From NCBI RefSeq assembly GCF_003268595.1, contig NZ_CP029797.1, forward strand, positions 331,501-395,500: a stretch of DNA of 64,000 bases, given 5' to 3'. Position numbers and translations under genes: made by a program. The DNA is from Paraliobacillus zengyii (lineage in GTDB: Bacteria > Bacillota > Bacilli > Bacillales > Amphibacillaceae). Under the pieces are notes generated by a model. That model saw only the letters and a program-made list of their open reading frames with translations. It searched no databases and had not been told where the DNA came from. Below are positions 1 through 8,258 of this stretch, piece by piece (within the stretch, counting starts at the first letter, position 1; the number at the start of each line of letters is the position of its first letter).

Positions 1-534
1 AGTAGGTCCGGTAGCGCCAGAGGCTCCGATAGGTCCAGTAGGTCCTGCTTCCCCGTCACCAATAGCGTCAAGTAAAGCAACATCATCAATAAATATGAAT
101 GGTGTATTTAATGCACTATTCGGTTTACTGATAATTACTTGTGCCTGTGTTGTGCCCACGGGTGCTGTAGAAGTAGTTTGATAAATTTCGTTCCAGTTAT
201 CGTCTATAACAAGTGGAAGTGTGTCATATGCAATTGTCACGTCTAATCCAGTACCTATTACACTATCTGTAGCGTCTAAGAATAATACTTCGAGAAAAAT
301 AGTAGGACTTGCTTGAAGTTTAAACTTTGCTAAAGACACGATCAATTCAAAGCTATCTCCAGACTCAGCGGAAACTGTTTGTGAGATTGAAGCAGGTGCT
401 ACACTACTGGGGAATCGTGCAGAATAGTATCCTGAATGGGATTGTTGAACTGTTACAGTTGTGTTTAGAGAATCCCATCCCGTTAAATCACCTGTTTCAA
501 AACTTCCATTTATTATTAAATTTTGGATTGGCAT
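1..534 (-). CDS. Collagen-like surface protein with N-terminal NTTRR-F1-type domain (3' part outside window)
   Basis: The gene runs off the left edge, so only the first 178 codons are present. It starts at ATG 534-532 behind the Shine-Dalgarno sequence AGGGAGGAA. Residues 1 to about 160 form a beta-rich domain opening MPIQNLIINGSFETGDL, the pattern of the NTTRR-F1 domain that precedes collagen-like repeats in Bacillus proteins. From about residue 163 the translation becomes Gly-X-Y triplets (GEA GPT GPI GAS GAT GPT). Such proteins form trimeric filaments on exosporium or cell surfaces. No signal peptide is seen, which favours a spore-coat or exosporium protein made in the mother cell. The neighbouring sugar genes could supply its glycan; this is inference. 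Confidence 0.85.
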   Translation of the reverse strand, partial: MPIQNLIINGSFETGDLTGWDSLNTTVTVQQSHSGYYSARFPSSVAPASISQTVSAESGDSFELIVSLAKFKLQASPTIFLEVLFLDATDSVIGTGLDVTIAYDTLPLVIDDNWNEIYQTTSTAPVGTTQAQVIISKPNSALNTPFIFIDDVALLDAIGDGEAGPTGPIGASGATGPT

Positions 535-601
535 AAAAAAATTCCTCCCTTCAATATATTTGAGATACATTGCTAGTTTCACTAGAAATGCAACTCAATA
601 G

Positions 602-610
602 TATAGTATG
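602..610 (-). promoter_or_regulatory. SigK-like -10 element upstream of the collagen-like gene
   Basis: On the minus strand CATACTATA matches the late mother-cell sigma factor -10 consensus CATANNNTA exactly. It lies about 70 nt before the start codon of the collagen-like gene. The expected AC of the -35 region is not present at the right distance, so the call is weak. The rest of 535-786 holds no gene that I can support. Confidence 0.3.
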
Positions 611-786
611 AGAGGGAGAAGAAATTGCAAAGGCGCTTAACTTAAGAGCTGAGGTCCAATCTGAGAATGTGCGAAATTCTAGTAGATTATAATAATGCTA
701 ATTGTAGTTTTATGCCGAAAGAATAGTTTAAAGAAAGTGATAACAGAAAAGGTAAGCATTTTTCGTTTGGTTATCTAATCAATCAT

Positions 787-1488
787 TTATTTCTCTAGTT
801 CTTTTCCAGCGACTCCAATAACTGTTTTATGGTCTGGAACATCATGGACGACCACTGTTCCAGCACCGATAGTAGACTCTCTCCCAATCGTAACGTTAGG
901 GAGTAGTGTTGCATTGTTTCCTATTTTAGCTCCAAATTTAATGAGTGGGCCTCTAAGTCCAACCCCACCAGAACGCATATATTTATCATTGGAAGTAGAA
1001 CAACAGGGACCTATAAAAACATCATCTTCAATCTCCATAAAGGCAGTGATATAACATCCTGTTTGTATGGTAACGTTATTGCCGATTAAAGTATTGTTTT
1101 CTATTATCGCATTGCGTCCTACTACACTTTGTTTTCCGATTTCTACATGTTCTCTTACGCTAGCTAAATCACCAATAAAAATTGAATCGTGTAAAATACT
1201 GCCGCGATAGATCACGCAGTTATCTCCAATCTTCACACCATTCCCAATAACTAATGGTGGTAAATCGGATATTTTATTTTTAACTTGGTTCATCTGCTTA
1301 TTCCCAGAAGGTGATTTACCCAGAGAAGTCATATTTCCAACAGTAACGTAGTCGTCAATGACAGTATCTTTTTTAATAACACTATGATGGCCAATTGTGA
1401 CGAAATCCCCTATTATTGCATCCTTTTCAATCACTACGTTTTCTCCTAATGTTACATTTTTTCCTATAAAAGCTCGCTCATCAATCAT
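787..1488 (-). CDS. Hexapeptide-repeat (left-handed beta-helix) sugar N-acetyltransferase, WbpD/WlbB-like
   Basis: The 233-residue protein is built almost entirely of [LIV]-G-x4 hexapeptide turns, the fold of left-handed beta-helix acyltransferases. The segment around residues 150-185 (IEDDVFIGPCCSTSNDKY) is typical of acetyl-CoA-dependent amino-sugar acetyltransferases of the WlbB/WbpD group. It is longer than the usual ~190 residues because it has extra N-terminal helix coils. It is the last gene of a three-gene operon and its start overlaps the stop of the oxidoreductase gene by one base. In the WbpA-B-E-D scheme it would acetylate the 3-amino group of a UDP-GlcNAc(3NH2) uronic acid. The exact substrate is inferred from context. 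Confidence 0.8.
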   Translation of the reverse strand: MIDERAFIGKNVTLGENVVIEKDAIIGDFVTIGHHSVIKKDTVIDDYVTVGNMTSLGKSPSGNKQMNQVKNKISDLPPLVIGNGVKIGDNCVIYRGSILHDSIFIGDLASVREHVEIGKQSVVGRNAIIENNTLIGNNVTIQTGCYITAFMEIEDDVFIGPCCSTSNDKYMRSGGVGLRGPLIKFGAKIGNNATLLPNVTIGRESTIGAGTVVVHDVPDHKTVIGVAGKELEK

Positions 1489-2576
1489 TATTTTCCCTCC
1501 TTATCTGAATTCTGTTGCATTTGGATTGTTGAAAAGTCAGTAATAGGGAAGCGAACTTCTTTGTTCAATTTATCCGAATAATACAATCCAAAAATGAACT
1601 CAAGTACTTTTTTCGCCTCATAAACATCTATTGTTGCGGTGTGTTCTGGGTTTGTTAAGGCTTGATAAAAATCTTTATACATATAAAGTCTATCTTCATG
1701 ATCCATTGCAATCTCGCGTACTTCTTTTTCTGAAATGGACTCATTTTCAAGATAAAAACGCTCTACTTGGTTTAAAGCAGGTCCGCTAAAAGCTACTGTT
1801 CCATTTTCACTAACAACATGTAGGGCATAGCCAATGTTTTTTGGTTGTGTTAGAGCATTTGCAGAAATCGTTCCAGGCACATCGTTTTTAAATTGAATCG
1901 TACCAACTGCGACGTCTTCCGTTTCTTTCCATGACGCAAAGTTTTTTGTTTTTCCATAAATGGATTGGATATCTCCCATAAACCAAAGAAGCAGGTCTGC
2001 TACATGCAACCCCTGATTCAGCAACATACCACCATCATCTTCCCAAGTACCTCTCCAACTTGCCTGTTGATAATATTCTTTGGGTCGATTGATTTGAACA
2101 GATGCAGAGGCAGTATATAACTTCCCAAATTGGTTTTGCTCAATTAATGCCTTGGTTTTTTGGAAAATCGGTCGATAACGAAGTTGATGACACACAAGAA
2201 CTTGTCGATTACATGCTTCAGATAGAGCGATAATTTCATTTGCGTCTTTTAAAGATAAAACGAATGGCTTTTCAACAATGACATGCTTTCCTTTACTTAG
2301 TGCTTGTTTAATCATCGTACTGTGTAAACCAGAAGGCGTAGTGATGATGACGACGTCAATTTCTCCCAATTCTAATAGTGCTTGGTAATCGGTGAATAAA
2401 GCTACTGTCTTTTCTTCCTTATTAGTTGGAAGAAGTGCTTTGATTTTATCTGCCCTTCCTAAATCAGAATCGGCTACAGCAATTAAGTGAAACTTATCTT
2501 TCAACTGGGAAAGGATTTGAACGTGTTTCTCTGAAATGAATCCACACCCAATTAATCCAGCGTTTAGTAGCGTCAT
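1488..2576 (-). CDS. Gfo/Idh/MocA-family NAD-dependent sugar oxidoreductase, WbpB/WlbA-like
   Basis: The 362-residue protein begins with a Rossmann motif (GLIGCGFISEKHV) and carries the EKPF motif near residue 97 that holds the catalytic lysine of the Gfo/Idh/MocA family, followed by the family's C-terminal beta-sheet domain. In nucleotide-sugar clusters such enzymes oxidise C3 of UDP-N-acetyl-glucuronic acid before transamination. The ATG overlaps the stop of the upstream aminotransferase gene (ATGA-type, 4 bp), so the genes are translationally coupled. Family assignment is firm. The role at C3 is inferred from the neighbouring aminotransferase, acetyltransferase and UDP-sugar dehydrogenase. 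Confidence 0.85.
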   Translation of the reverse strand: MTLLNAGLIGCGFISEKHVQILSQLKDKFHLIAVADSDLGRADKIKALLPTNKEEKTVALFTDYQALLELGEIDVVIITTPSGLHSTMIKQALSKGKHVIVEKPFVLSLKDANEIIALSEACNRQVLVCHQLRYRPIFQKTKALIEQNQFGKLYTASASVQINRPKEYYQQASWRGTWEDDGGMLLNQGLHVADLLLWFMGDIQSIYGKTKNFASWKETEDVAVGTIQFKNDVPGTISANALTQPKNIGYALHVVSENGTVAFSGPALNQVERFYLENESISEKEVREIAMDHEDRLYMYKDFYQALTNPEHTATIDVYEAKKVLEFIFGLYYSDKLNKEVRFPITDFSTIQMQQNSDKEGK

Positions 2577-3676
2577 TGTAAATCAACTTCTTTTATCGAA
2601 TTGATAATTTTTCTTTGTTCTTCATTTGTTAGAAATGGATGCATTGGAATAGATAAGACAGATTTAGATAATGTTTCTGCCTCAGGGAAATCGCCTACTT
2701 GATAATGAAGATCTGCGTATGCTTTTTGTAAATGAAGACAGCAAGGATAATAAATTGCTGCTGCTATTTCGTTTTTCTTTAGGTTTGTAATAATCGCATC
2801 TCTATTGGTGCTCTTTAGGCAAAAAAGATGATAAACATGCTTGTTATCCTGCTTCTCATTGAGAAATTCAACTGTTGAAAGAGAGCTTAATTGATCTATA
2901 TAAACCTTTGCTGCTTTTCGTCTCTTTTCATTCCAATTGTCTATATGGTCTAGACACACTAGTAAAATTGCAGCTTGGAGTGAGTCTAGCCTACTGTTAT
3001 AACCAACTTCATCGTGATAGTACTTTTTATTACTTCCGTGTACACGAAGTTGGCGAATGCGATTTGCTATTTGTGTGTTATTGGTTGTGACAATCCCTCC
3101 ATCTCCAATTCCACCAAGATTTTTAGTCGGAAAAAAAGAAAAGCATGCTGCATCTCCTAAACTTCCTACTGGTCTATCCTTATACGTAGCTCCATAGGCT
3201 TGACATGCATCCTCAATAACTATTAAATTATTATCTTTGGCAATTTGGTTGATTTGATCCATTTCAGCTGCTTGCCCAAATAAATGAATGGGAATAATAC
3301 ATTTCGTTTTTCTGGTAATATGTTTCCTTATTTGAGCTGGATCAATTAAACCTGTTGCAGAATCGACATCAGCAAATACCGGTCTTGCACCAATACGACT
3401 AATGGCCTCTGCTGTTGCAATAAATGTAAATGGCGAAGTAATAACTTCATCTCCCTTTCCAATCCCATAAGCGTGAAGCGTTAATATTAATGCATCTGTT
3501 CCGCTTGCTACAGTGATTGCATCTGAAACAAGCAAATTAGTCGCAACCCTTTTTTCCAACTGTGCTACTTCTGGTCCTAAAATAAAGTTTCCACTTTGCA
3601 ATACATTTTTCATTGTTTCTAGAAGTTCTGTTTCAATCGATTGATACTGTCTTTTTAAATCTATTAGGCGAATCAT
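2573..3676 (-). CDS. DegT/DnrJ/EryC1/StrS-family PLP-dependent sugar aminotransferase, WbpE/WlbC-like
   Basis: The 367-residue protein has the sugar-aminotransferase layout. The N-terminal line DLKRQYQSIETEL is followed by SGTDALILTL, which binds PLP phosphate, the conserved EDACQA, and the PLP lysine in SFFPTKNLGGIGDGG near residue 185. It would transfer an amino group, usually from glutamate, to the keto-sugar made by the adjacent oxidoreductase. It is the first gene of the minus-strand operon and is divergent from the nucleotide-sugar dehydrogenase at 3886. The ~210-bp divergent region must carry promoters for both; none stands out clearly. Confidence 0.88.
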   Translation of the reverse strand: MIRLIDLKRQYQSIETELLETMKNVLQSGNFILGPEVAQLEKRVATNLLVSDAITVASGTDALILTLHAYGIGKGDEVITSPFTFIATAEAISRIGARPVFADVDSATGLIDPAQIRKHITRKTKCIIPIHLFGQAAEMDQINQIAKDNNLIVIEDACQAYGATYKDRPVGSLGDAACFSFFPTKNLGGIGDGGIVTTNNTQIANRIRQLRVHGSNKKYYHDEVGYNSRLDSLQAAILLVCLDHIDNWNEKRRKAAKVYIDQLSSLSTVEFLNEKQDNKHVYHLFCLKSTNRDAIITNLKKNEIAAAIYYPCCLHLQKAYADLHYQVGDFPEAETLSKSVLSIPMHPFLTNEEQRKIINSIKEVDLQ

Positions 3677-3885
3677 ACAAAATCTCCTTTCTAATGTTTA
3701 CATACTCTAGTTACCTTATGACTATGTCGTAAGAGAAGGAACGGCAAGTAACTAAAGGCGCGTGGGTATGATCACTGATTTTAAAAACTAGTAGCATCGC
3801 CTTTTTTAGAAGAAACAAGAACTTGATTCAGTCAAATCTCATATAAAGAAGTAGATTACTATAAATTAGAGAGGATAAATTTGGT

Positions 3886-5208
3886 ATGAAAATTAAAACG
3901 GATTCAAATGATCATGTAGTGCAGATGAGTGAAAAGACAATTGGGGTAGTTGGACTTGGTTATGTTGGCTTACCAGCAGCAATCTGTTTTGCTGAGAAGT
4001 ATCAAGTTATCGGATATGATATTAATGTCAATAAAGTTGAAGCGTTGATAAATGGAAAAGATGAAACGGGTGAGGTAACAAAGGAGCAGTTGCAAGAAAC
4101 AACGTGTATATTTACAACAGAAGCTGAAAATTTGAGGGCTTGTGACTTTATAGTTGTAGCTGTTCCGACACCGCTTGACCAGGAGAATAAGCCTGATCTA
4201 TCTTATGTGAAGGACGCAACAAAACTGATTGGAAGAAACATGAAACAAGGTGCAATTGTTATTTATGAATCAACAGTTTATCCTGGTGCAACAGAAGAAA
4301 TTTGTTTACCACTATTAGAAAAAGAATCTGGATTAACAATAGAAATGGACTTTTCAATAGGGTATTCACCTGAACGAATTAATCCTGGAGACAAAAAGAA
4401 TACATTTAAAACAATTGGAAAAGTAGTTTCAGGATATAACGAAAAAACTACAAAAAGTATAGAACTGTTATATGCAAGTGTCTTAGAAGCTCCCGTTTAT
4501 CGAGCAACATCGATTAAGGTAGCTGAGGCATCAAAAGTGGTTGAAAATACGCAAAGAGATATTAATATAGCTTTTATGAATGAGTTAGCGATGCTATTTG
4601 ATCATATCGGGATAAATACAAACGATGTGTTAGCTGCTTCACGAACAAAATGGAACTTTCATCCCTTTACACCAGGTTTAGTTGGCGGACATTGTATTAG
4701 TGTAGATCCTTATTATTTAATTGAAAAGGCTGAGCAAATGGGTTATTCACCAACCTTTATGAAAGAAGCGAGAAAAATCAATGCTTTTATGCCTCGATTT
4801 GTAATTGATAAAATTAAACACTATAGTCAACAGCAACAAATTGAATTACATCAGTTAAGTGTCAATATATTAGGAATAACTTTCAAGGAAAATGTACCAG
4901 ATTTAAGAAATTCTAAAACATTCGAAATCGTAAAAGGGCTACGAAATTTAGGCGCGCACGTTACTATTAGTGACCCACATGCAAGTGGAAAAGAGGTAAT
5001 GGATATTATGGGGGAGCCGCTTATTCCATTTCAATCATTACCAGAGGCGCATATCAATTTACTTGCAGTTCCTCATCTTGCTTTTAAAGATCAAATCACG
5101 CATTCTTATAAGAAGTTATTTGTAAATGATCAGGGATTAATGATCGATCTAAAAGGATTTTTATCCCCAGAGAAATTTCCTGATACAATTGAATGGTGGA
5201 CACTATAA
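3886..5208 (+). CDS. Nucleotide-sugar (UDP-HexNAc) 6-dehydrogenase, WbpA/TviB type
   Basis: The 440-residue protein has the N-terminal NAD-binding motif GVVGLGYVGLP at residues 20-30, the ESTVYPG motif seen in the TviB/WbpA subgroup, and the catalytic cysteine C270 in GGHCISVDPYYL. The C-terminal UDP-binding domain begins near residue 325 (GITFKENVPDLRNS). These enzymes oxidise C6 of a UDP-N-acetylhexosamine twice to give the uronic acid. Together with the three divergent genes at 787-3676 it completes the four-enzyme set WbpA, B, E and D for UDP-2,3-diacetamido-2,3-dideoxy-glucuronic acid. An IS1182-family element begins 8 bp after its stop codon. Confidence 0.9.
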   Translation: MKIKTDSNDHVVQMSEKTIGVVGLGYVGLPAAICFAEKYQVIGYDINVNKVEALINGKDETGEVTKEQLQETTCIFTTEAENLRACDFIVVAVPTPLDQENKPDLSYVKDATKLIGRNMKQGAIVIYESTVYPGATEEICLPLLEKESGLTIEMDFSIGYSPERINPGDKKNTFKTIGKVVSGYNEKTTKSIELLYASVLEAPVYRATSIKVAEASKVVENTQRDINIAFMNELAMLFDHIGINTNDVLAASRTKWNFHPFTPGLVGGHCISVDPYYLIEKAEQMGYSPTFMKEARKINAFMPRFVIDKIKHYSQQQQIELHQLSVNILGITFKENVPDLRNSKTFEIVKGLRNLGAHVTISDPHASGKEVMDIMGEPLIPFQSLPEAHINLLAVPHLAFKDQITHSYKKLFVNDQGLMIDLKGFLSPEKFPDTIEWWTL

Positions 5209-5250
5209 GTAAAGAAAAAGAGGCTGGGACAAAACTCAGATAAACAATAA

Positions 5251-5293
5251 AAAGTTGCATCTTCCAACGGTAGTTGGAAGATGCAACTTTTTT
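5251..5293 (+). terminator. Hairpin terminator inside the left end of the IS
   Basis: A perfect 18-bp stem (5251-5268 with 5273-5290) closes a GGTA loop and is followed by a T run. It can stop transcription entering from the upstream dehydrogenase gene before it reaches the transposase, a common self-limiting device in insertion sequences. Confidence 0.8.
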
Positions 5294-5377
5294 ATAAAAT
5301 CGAAAATTTTAGTAAGTAAAAAAGGATACCTTCTGATAAAATTAAAGTACCACACAATAACAATCGGAGGTATCCTT

Positions 5378-7093
5378 ATGTTTAAAGATTATAACATGAA
5401 TCAAGTAATTCTGCCGTTAGATTTTGAAATGAAATTACAAAAAAATGATATTGCCTATACGATCCATGACTTAGTAGAACAAATACCTGATAAAGCATTT
5501 TCTGTTTTCTTACATGAAACAGGTTGTCCTCCTTATCATCCACGCATGATGATGAAGGTTATTTTATGTGCTTACACGCAATCTGTTTTCTCTGGAAGAA
5601 AAATTGAATCATTACTGAAAGATAGTGTACGCATGATGTGGTTAGCGCAAGGTTATGAGCCAAGCTATCGAACGATTAATCGTTTTCGAGTCAATGAAGA
5701 AGTACAAGAACTGTTACGCCAATGTTTTGTACAATTTCGATGCCAACTGGTGAAAGAAGAGCTGATTGACCAGGAAGCGATCTTTATTGATGGCACCAAA
5801 ATAGAAGCAAATGCCAATAAATTTACGTTTGTTTGGCGAAAAGCGATTGAAAAATACAGTGCGAATTTGGTGGAGAAATCAAATCAACTGTACGATGAAT
5901 TATTGGCAAACGAAATTATTCCAGAAATAGAACGCGAAAGTACGGAAGAACTATCCACTAAAGAACTCGAAAAAGTAGTTGAGAAACTAGAGAAGACCGT
6001 TGAAGGATACGACAAACAGATCGAAGAAAGTAAAGATGTCAGCAAACGAAAGCAGCTTCGCTCTGCAAGGAAAACACCAAAAAAATACCGCAAACAGTTT
6101 AAAGATTACGTAGCACGCAAACAAAAATACGAAAAGGATAGGCTTATATTTGAAGCGCGCAATAGTTATTCAAAGACAGACCATGATGCCACCTTTATGC
6201 GCATGAAAGACGATTATATGAATAATGGCCAATTAAAAGCAGGTTACAATGTACAAATTGCGACCGAAGGACAATATACACTCGCATATGACGTATTTCC
6301 CAATCCAACTGATGTACGCACATTCACTCCTTTTCTAGATAAAATCGAGGAAAGCTTCTTTGAACTTCCCACATATATCGTAGCTGATGCATGGTATGGA
6401 AGTGAACAGAATTATGAAGATGTCCGCATTAATCGGGAGCGCATCCCGCTGATTACATACAATAGGTATCGAAAAGAGAAGACAAAGAAATATAAGCAAG
6501 ACCCTTTTAACACAATGAACTGGGCGTATGATGAAGCGAGTGATTCTTTCCGTTGTCCAAATGATAAAAAAGTGGCTTTCCAGTATCTATCTAATCGAAC
6601 AGGTAAAGATGACTTCACCCGATCCTTTAAAGTCTATGAATGTGAAGACTGTTCGGATTGTCCGTTGCGTTCCCACTGTACAAAAGCAAAGGAAGGAAAT
6701 AATCGAAAAATTTATTATAATGAAAAATGGGAACAACAAAAAGCATACACAAAACAGCAGCTTTCAGAAAAAGAAACCGGTAAAATCTATGGCAAACGAA
6801 AAATAGATGTAGAACCAGTCTTCGGATTTTTGAAGGCTAATTTGCGTTTCACTCGTATGTCAGTAAGAGGCAAGAAGAAAGTGGAAAATGAATTAGGATT
6901 TGCATTCATGGCGGTGAACTTGAGAAAGTACACGGCTAAGCATGCGCATGGTGCAACAAATCCTGAAAATAATCCAACAAAAAAAGATTCCGACCATCTT
7001 CCTAAGATGATCGGAATCTTTTTCGTTATTTTGGCTAGTTATGTCCCAGCCTCTTTAATCGAGGGATTTGACTTTATTCCAGAGCTTTTTTAA
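5378..7093 (+). CDS. IS1182-family transposase
   Basis: The likely start is ATG 5378 behind CGGAGG, giving 571 residues (MFKDYNMNQVILPLDF). A longer reading frame extends upstream but covers the left-end hairpin and lacks a ribosome-binding site. The N-terminal part is the usual transposase InsH/DUF772 region, the middle has FIDGTKIEANANKFTFVW, and the C-terminal DDE region has YNVQIATEG, ADAWYGSEQNY and the invariant glutamate in DVEPVFGFLKANLRF. The frame runs through the right inverted repeat into flanking DNA, so the stop codon at 7091-7093 belongs to the host sequence. It appears intact. Confidence 0.92.
   Translation: MFKDYNMNQVILPLDFEMKLQKNDIAYTIHDLVEQIPDKAFSVFLHETGCPPYHPRMMMKVILCAYTQSVFSGRKIESLLKDSVRMMWLAQGYEPSYRTINRFRVNEEVQELLRQCFVQFRCQLVKEELIDQEAIFIDGTKIEANANKFTFVWRKAIEKYSANLVEKSNQLYDELLANEIIPEIERESTEELSTKELEKVVEKLEKTVEGYDKQIEESKDVSKRKQLRSARKTPKKYRKQFKDYVARKQKYEKDRLIFEARNSYSKTDHDATFMRMKDDYMNNGQLKAGYNVQIATEGQYTLAYDVFPNPTDVRTFTPFLDKIEESFFELPTYIVADAWYGSEQNYEDVRINRERIPLITYNRYRKEKTKKYKQDPFNTMNWAYDEASDSFRCPNDKKVAFQYLSNRTGKDDFTRSFKVYECEDCSDCPLRSHCTKAKEGNNRKIYYNEKWEQQKAYTKQQLSEKETGKIYGKRKIDVEPVFGFLKANLRFTRMSVRGKKKVENELGFAFMAVNLRKYTAKHAHGATNPENNPTKKDSDHLPKMIGIFFVILASYVPASLIEGFDFIPELF
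6981..7023. terminator. Hairpin terminator inside the right end of the IS
   Basis: AAAAAGATTCCGA (6981-6993) pairs with 7011-7023, extended by CATCTT/AAGATG around a CCT loop. Flanking A and T runs make it usable in both directions. It overlaps the 3' end of the transposase reading frame and would also end transcripts arriving from the convergent coiled-coil gene. Confidence 0.75.
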
Positions 7094-8035
7094 AAATGTC
7101 TCTGTTTCTGGTACGACTTCTTTTTCAATGGGATCGTTATTAATAGTATTTTCAATTGTTTCTTCTTGAACTGTTTCTACTTTATCAGTAATTAGAGGAC
7201 TAGTTTCTACTTTTTCCTCTGTTGGTATCTTTTCTTTAATCAGAGGTTCTTTCTCTTTATTTAACCGAGGATTAAAACTAGTTGCCTTTTGAAGTTGATT
7301 TTGTTTAATTTTTTGAATTGTTTTCATTTTTTGGTTAAAAATAGAATTTTGTTTTAAATCATTTTCTTCATCTTTTAGGTTATTTTCTGGGAGTAAATAA
7401 GCTGACTTATAAGATTGTAAATCTTTAAAGTAGAATTGCTTTGGTTTTTGAATTGGCTCAATTTCAGCCGTTTTTTCTACTGGATTTTCTTTAATTTCTG
7501 GTTTTACTTCATTCTCAGATCGTTGAATAACAGATAAAAATTGCCCTTGACTTACTTCCTTGCTTTCTCCAGCGACATTAGAAGGATTTTGTGATTCTTC
7601 TGTCTTGTTTGTATTAAAATTATCCATGATATCAAACACCTCCTTATTTGCAGCGTTTTGATCAAGCATCATCAATACATCAGAAAGATGATAAATTAGA
7701 AATAAATGACGTTGCAACTCTTTTGTAACCGTATCCTGAAGTTGTTGGATAATGTTATTAGTAGTTGAAGAACTGTTATTAGTGAATTCGTTTCTTAATC
7801 GTTTGTTTTCTGCAATAATTTCTTGAAGCTCATTCTCCTTGTTAGTTAATTGATTATTTAATTTTTCTATTACCACTGTTTGTTGGTTAATTTTCTCGGT
7901 CAGATTTTCATTCACCTTTTTTGCCTGACTATATTCTCTACTTATATCATTAATTTGATAACTTTTAATTAGCTTTTTATAACGTTTTTGTTTTTCTAAT
8001 AGGTAATTCATATCCATGCCTTGTGAATACTTCAA
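7055..8035 (-). CDS. Coiled-coil acidic/basic low-complexity protein, probable spore-surface component
   Basis: The product of about 326 residues is not recognised. It begins at TTG 8035 seven bases after GAGGTG. Residues 15-85 form a predicted coiled coil rich in Lys, Asn, Glu and Gln, residues 95-125 are more hydrophobic, and residues 135 to the end are a Glu/Lys/Thr/Pro-rich low-complexity tail. There is no signal peptide. A SigK-like promoter precedes it, which suggests late mother-cell expression and a coat or exosporium place. The IS inserted exactly at its 3' end: the TAA stop is formed by the last two IS bases plus the next base, so the original C-terminus may be shortened. Confidence 0.6.
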   Translation of the reverse strand: MKYSQGMDMNYLLEKQKRYKKLIKSYQINDISREYSQAKKVNENLTEKINQQTVVIEKLNNQLTNKENELQEIIAENKRLRNEFTNNSSSTTNNIIQQLQDTVTKELQRHLFLIYHLSDVLMMLDQNAANKEVFDIMDNFNTNKTEESQNPSNVAGESKEVSQGQFLSVIQRSENEVKPEIKENPVEKTAEIEPIQKPKQFYFKDLQSYKSAYLLPENNLKDEENDLKQNSIFNQKMKTIQKIKQNQLQKATSFNPRLNKEKEPLIKEKIPTEEKVETSPLITDKVETVQEETIENTINNDPIEKEVVPETETFLKKLWNKVKSLD

Positions 8036-8067
8036 TGCCTGTCACCTCTGGAATTACAAGTATGTGA

Positions 8068-8095
8068 TAGTATATGTTTTTTAAAAAGGAAATGT
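8068..8095 (-). promoter_or_regulatory. SigK-like promoter of the coiled-coil gene
   Basis: On the minus strand the -10 element CATATACTA (8076-8068) fits CATANNNTA exactly, and AC (8095-8094) lies 17 bases upstream, as expected for the SigK -35 element. It lies 33 bp before the start codon. The short -35 element makes chance matches possible. Confidence 0.45.
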
Positions 8096-8258
8096 GTCCT
8101 ATAAATATAAGAAAAGGAATTAATACATTTGACTATGGGTATAGCGCCCTTTTTTTAGCAAAATCAGAGAAAACTAGACCTTTGTACATGGCACAATCGG
8201 GTGATTGACATACTTTGATATTGACTTAAAAATAAATTGAGTAAAGGAGTTAGATAAA

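Larger units (their letters stand above)
5217..7056 (+). mobile_element. Complete IS1182-family insertion sequence
   Basis: The ends are inverted repeats. The left end reads AAAGAGGCTGGGACAAAACT (5217-5236), and the reverse complement of 7037-7056 reads AAAGAGGCTGGGACATAACT, one mismatch in 20. The element is about 1.84 kb and carries one transposase gene. A strong hairpin-plus-T terminator sits just inside each end (5251-5293 and 6981-7023). No clear target-site duplication is seen. It separates two convergent genes, the sugar dehydrogenase (stop at 5208) and the coiled-coil gene at 7055-8035, whose stop codon uses the last two bases of the element. Confidence 0.9.

Noticed and set aside
5255..5377. 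N-terminal extension of the transposase from ATG 5255
   Set aside because: It would translate through the left-end terminator hairpin and has no ribosome-binding site; ATG 5378 has CGGAGG.
5217..7056. Target-site duplication around the IS1182 element
   Set aside because: The flanks (ending AAGTAAAGAA on the left, starting AATCGAGG on the right) share no more than two bases, so no duplication can be claimed.
8205..8220. SigK/SigE-like -10 element (CATACTTT) upstream of the Cys-rich gene at 8259
   Set aside because: The last consensus base does not fit and no AC lies at the proper distance upstream, so I do not report it as a promoter.
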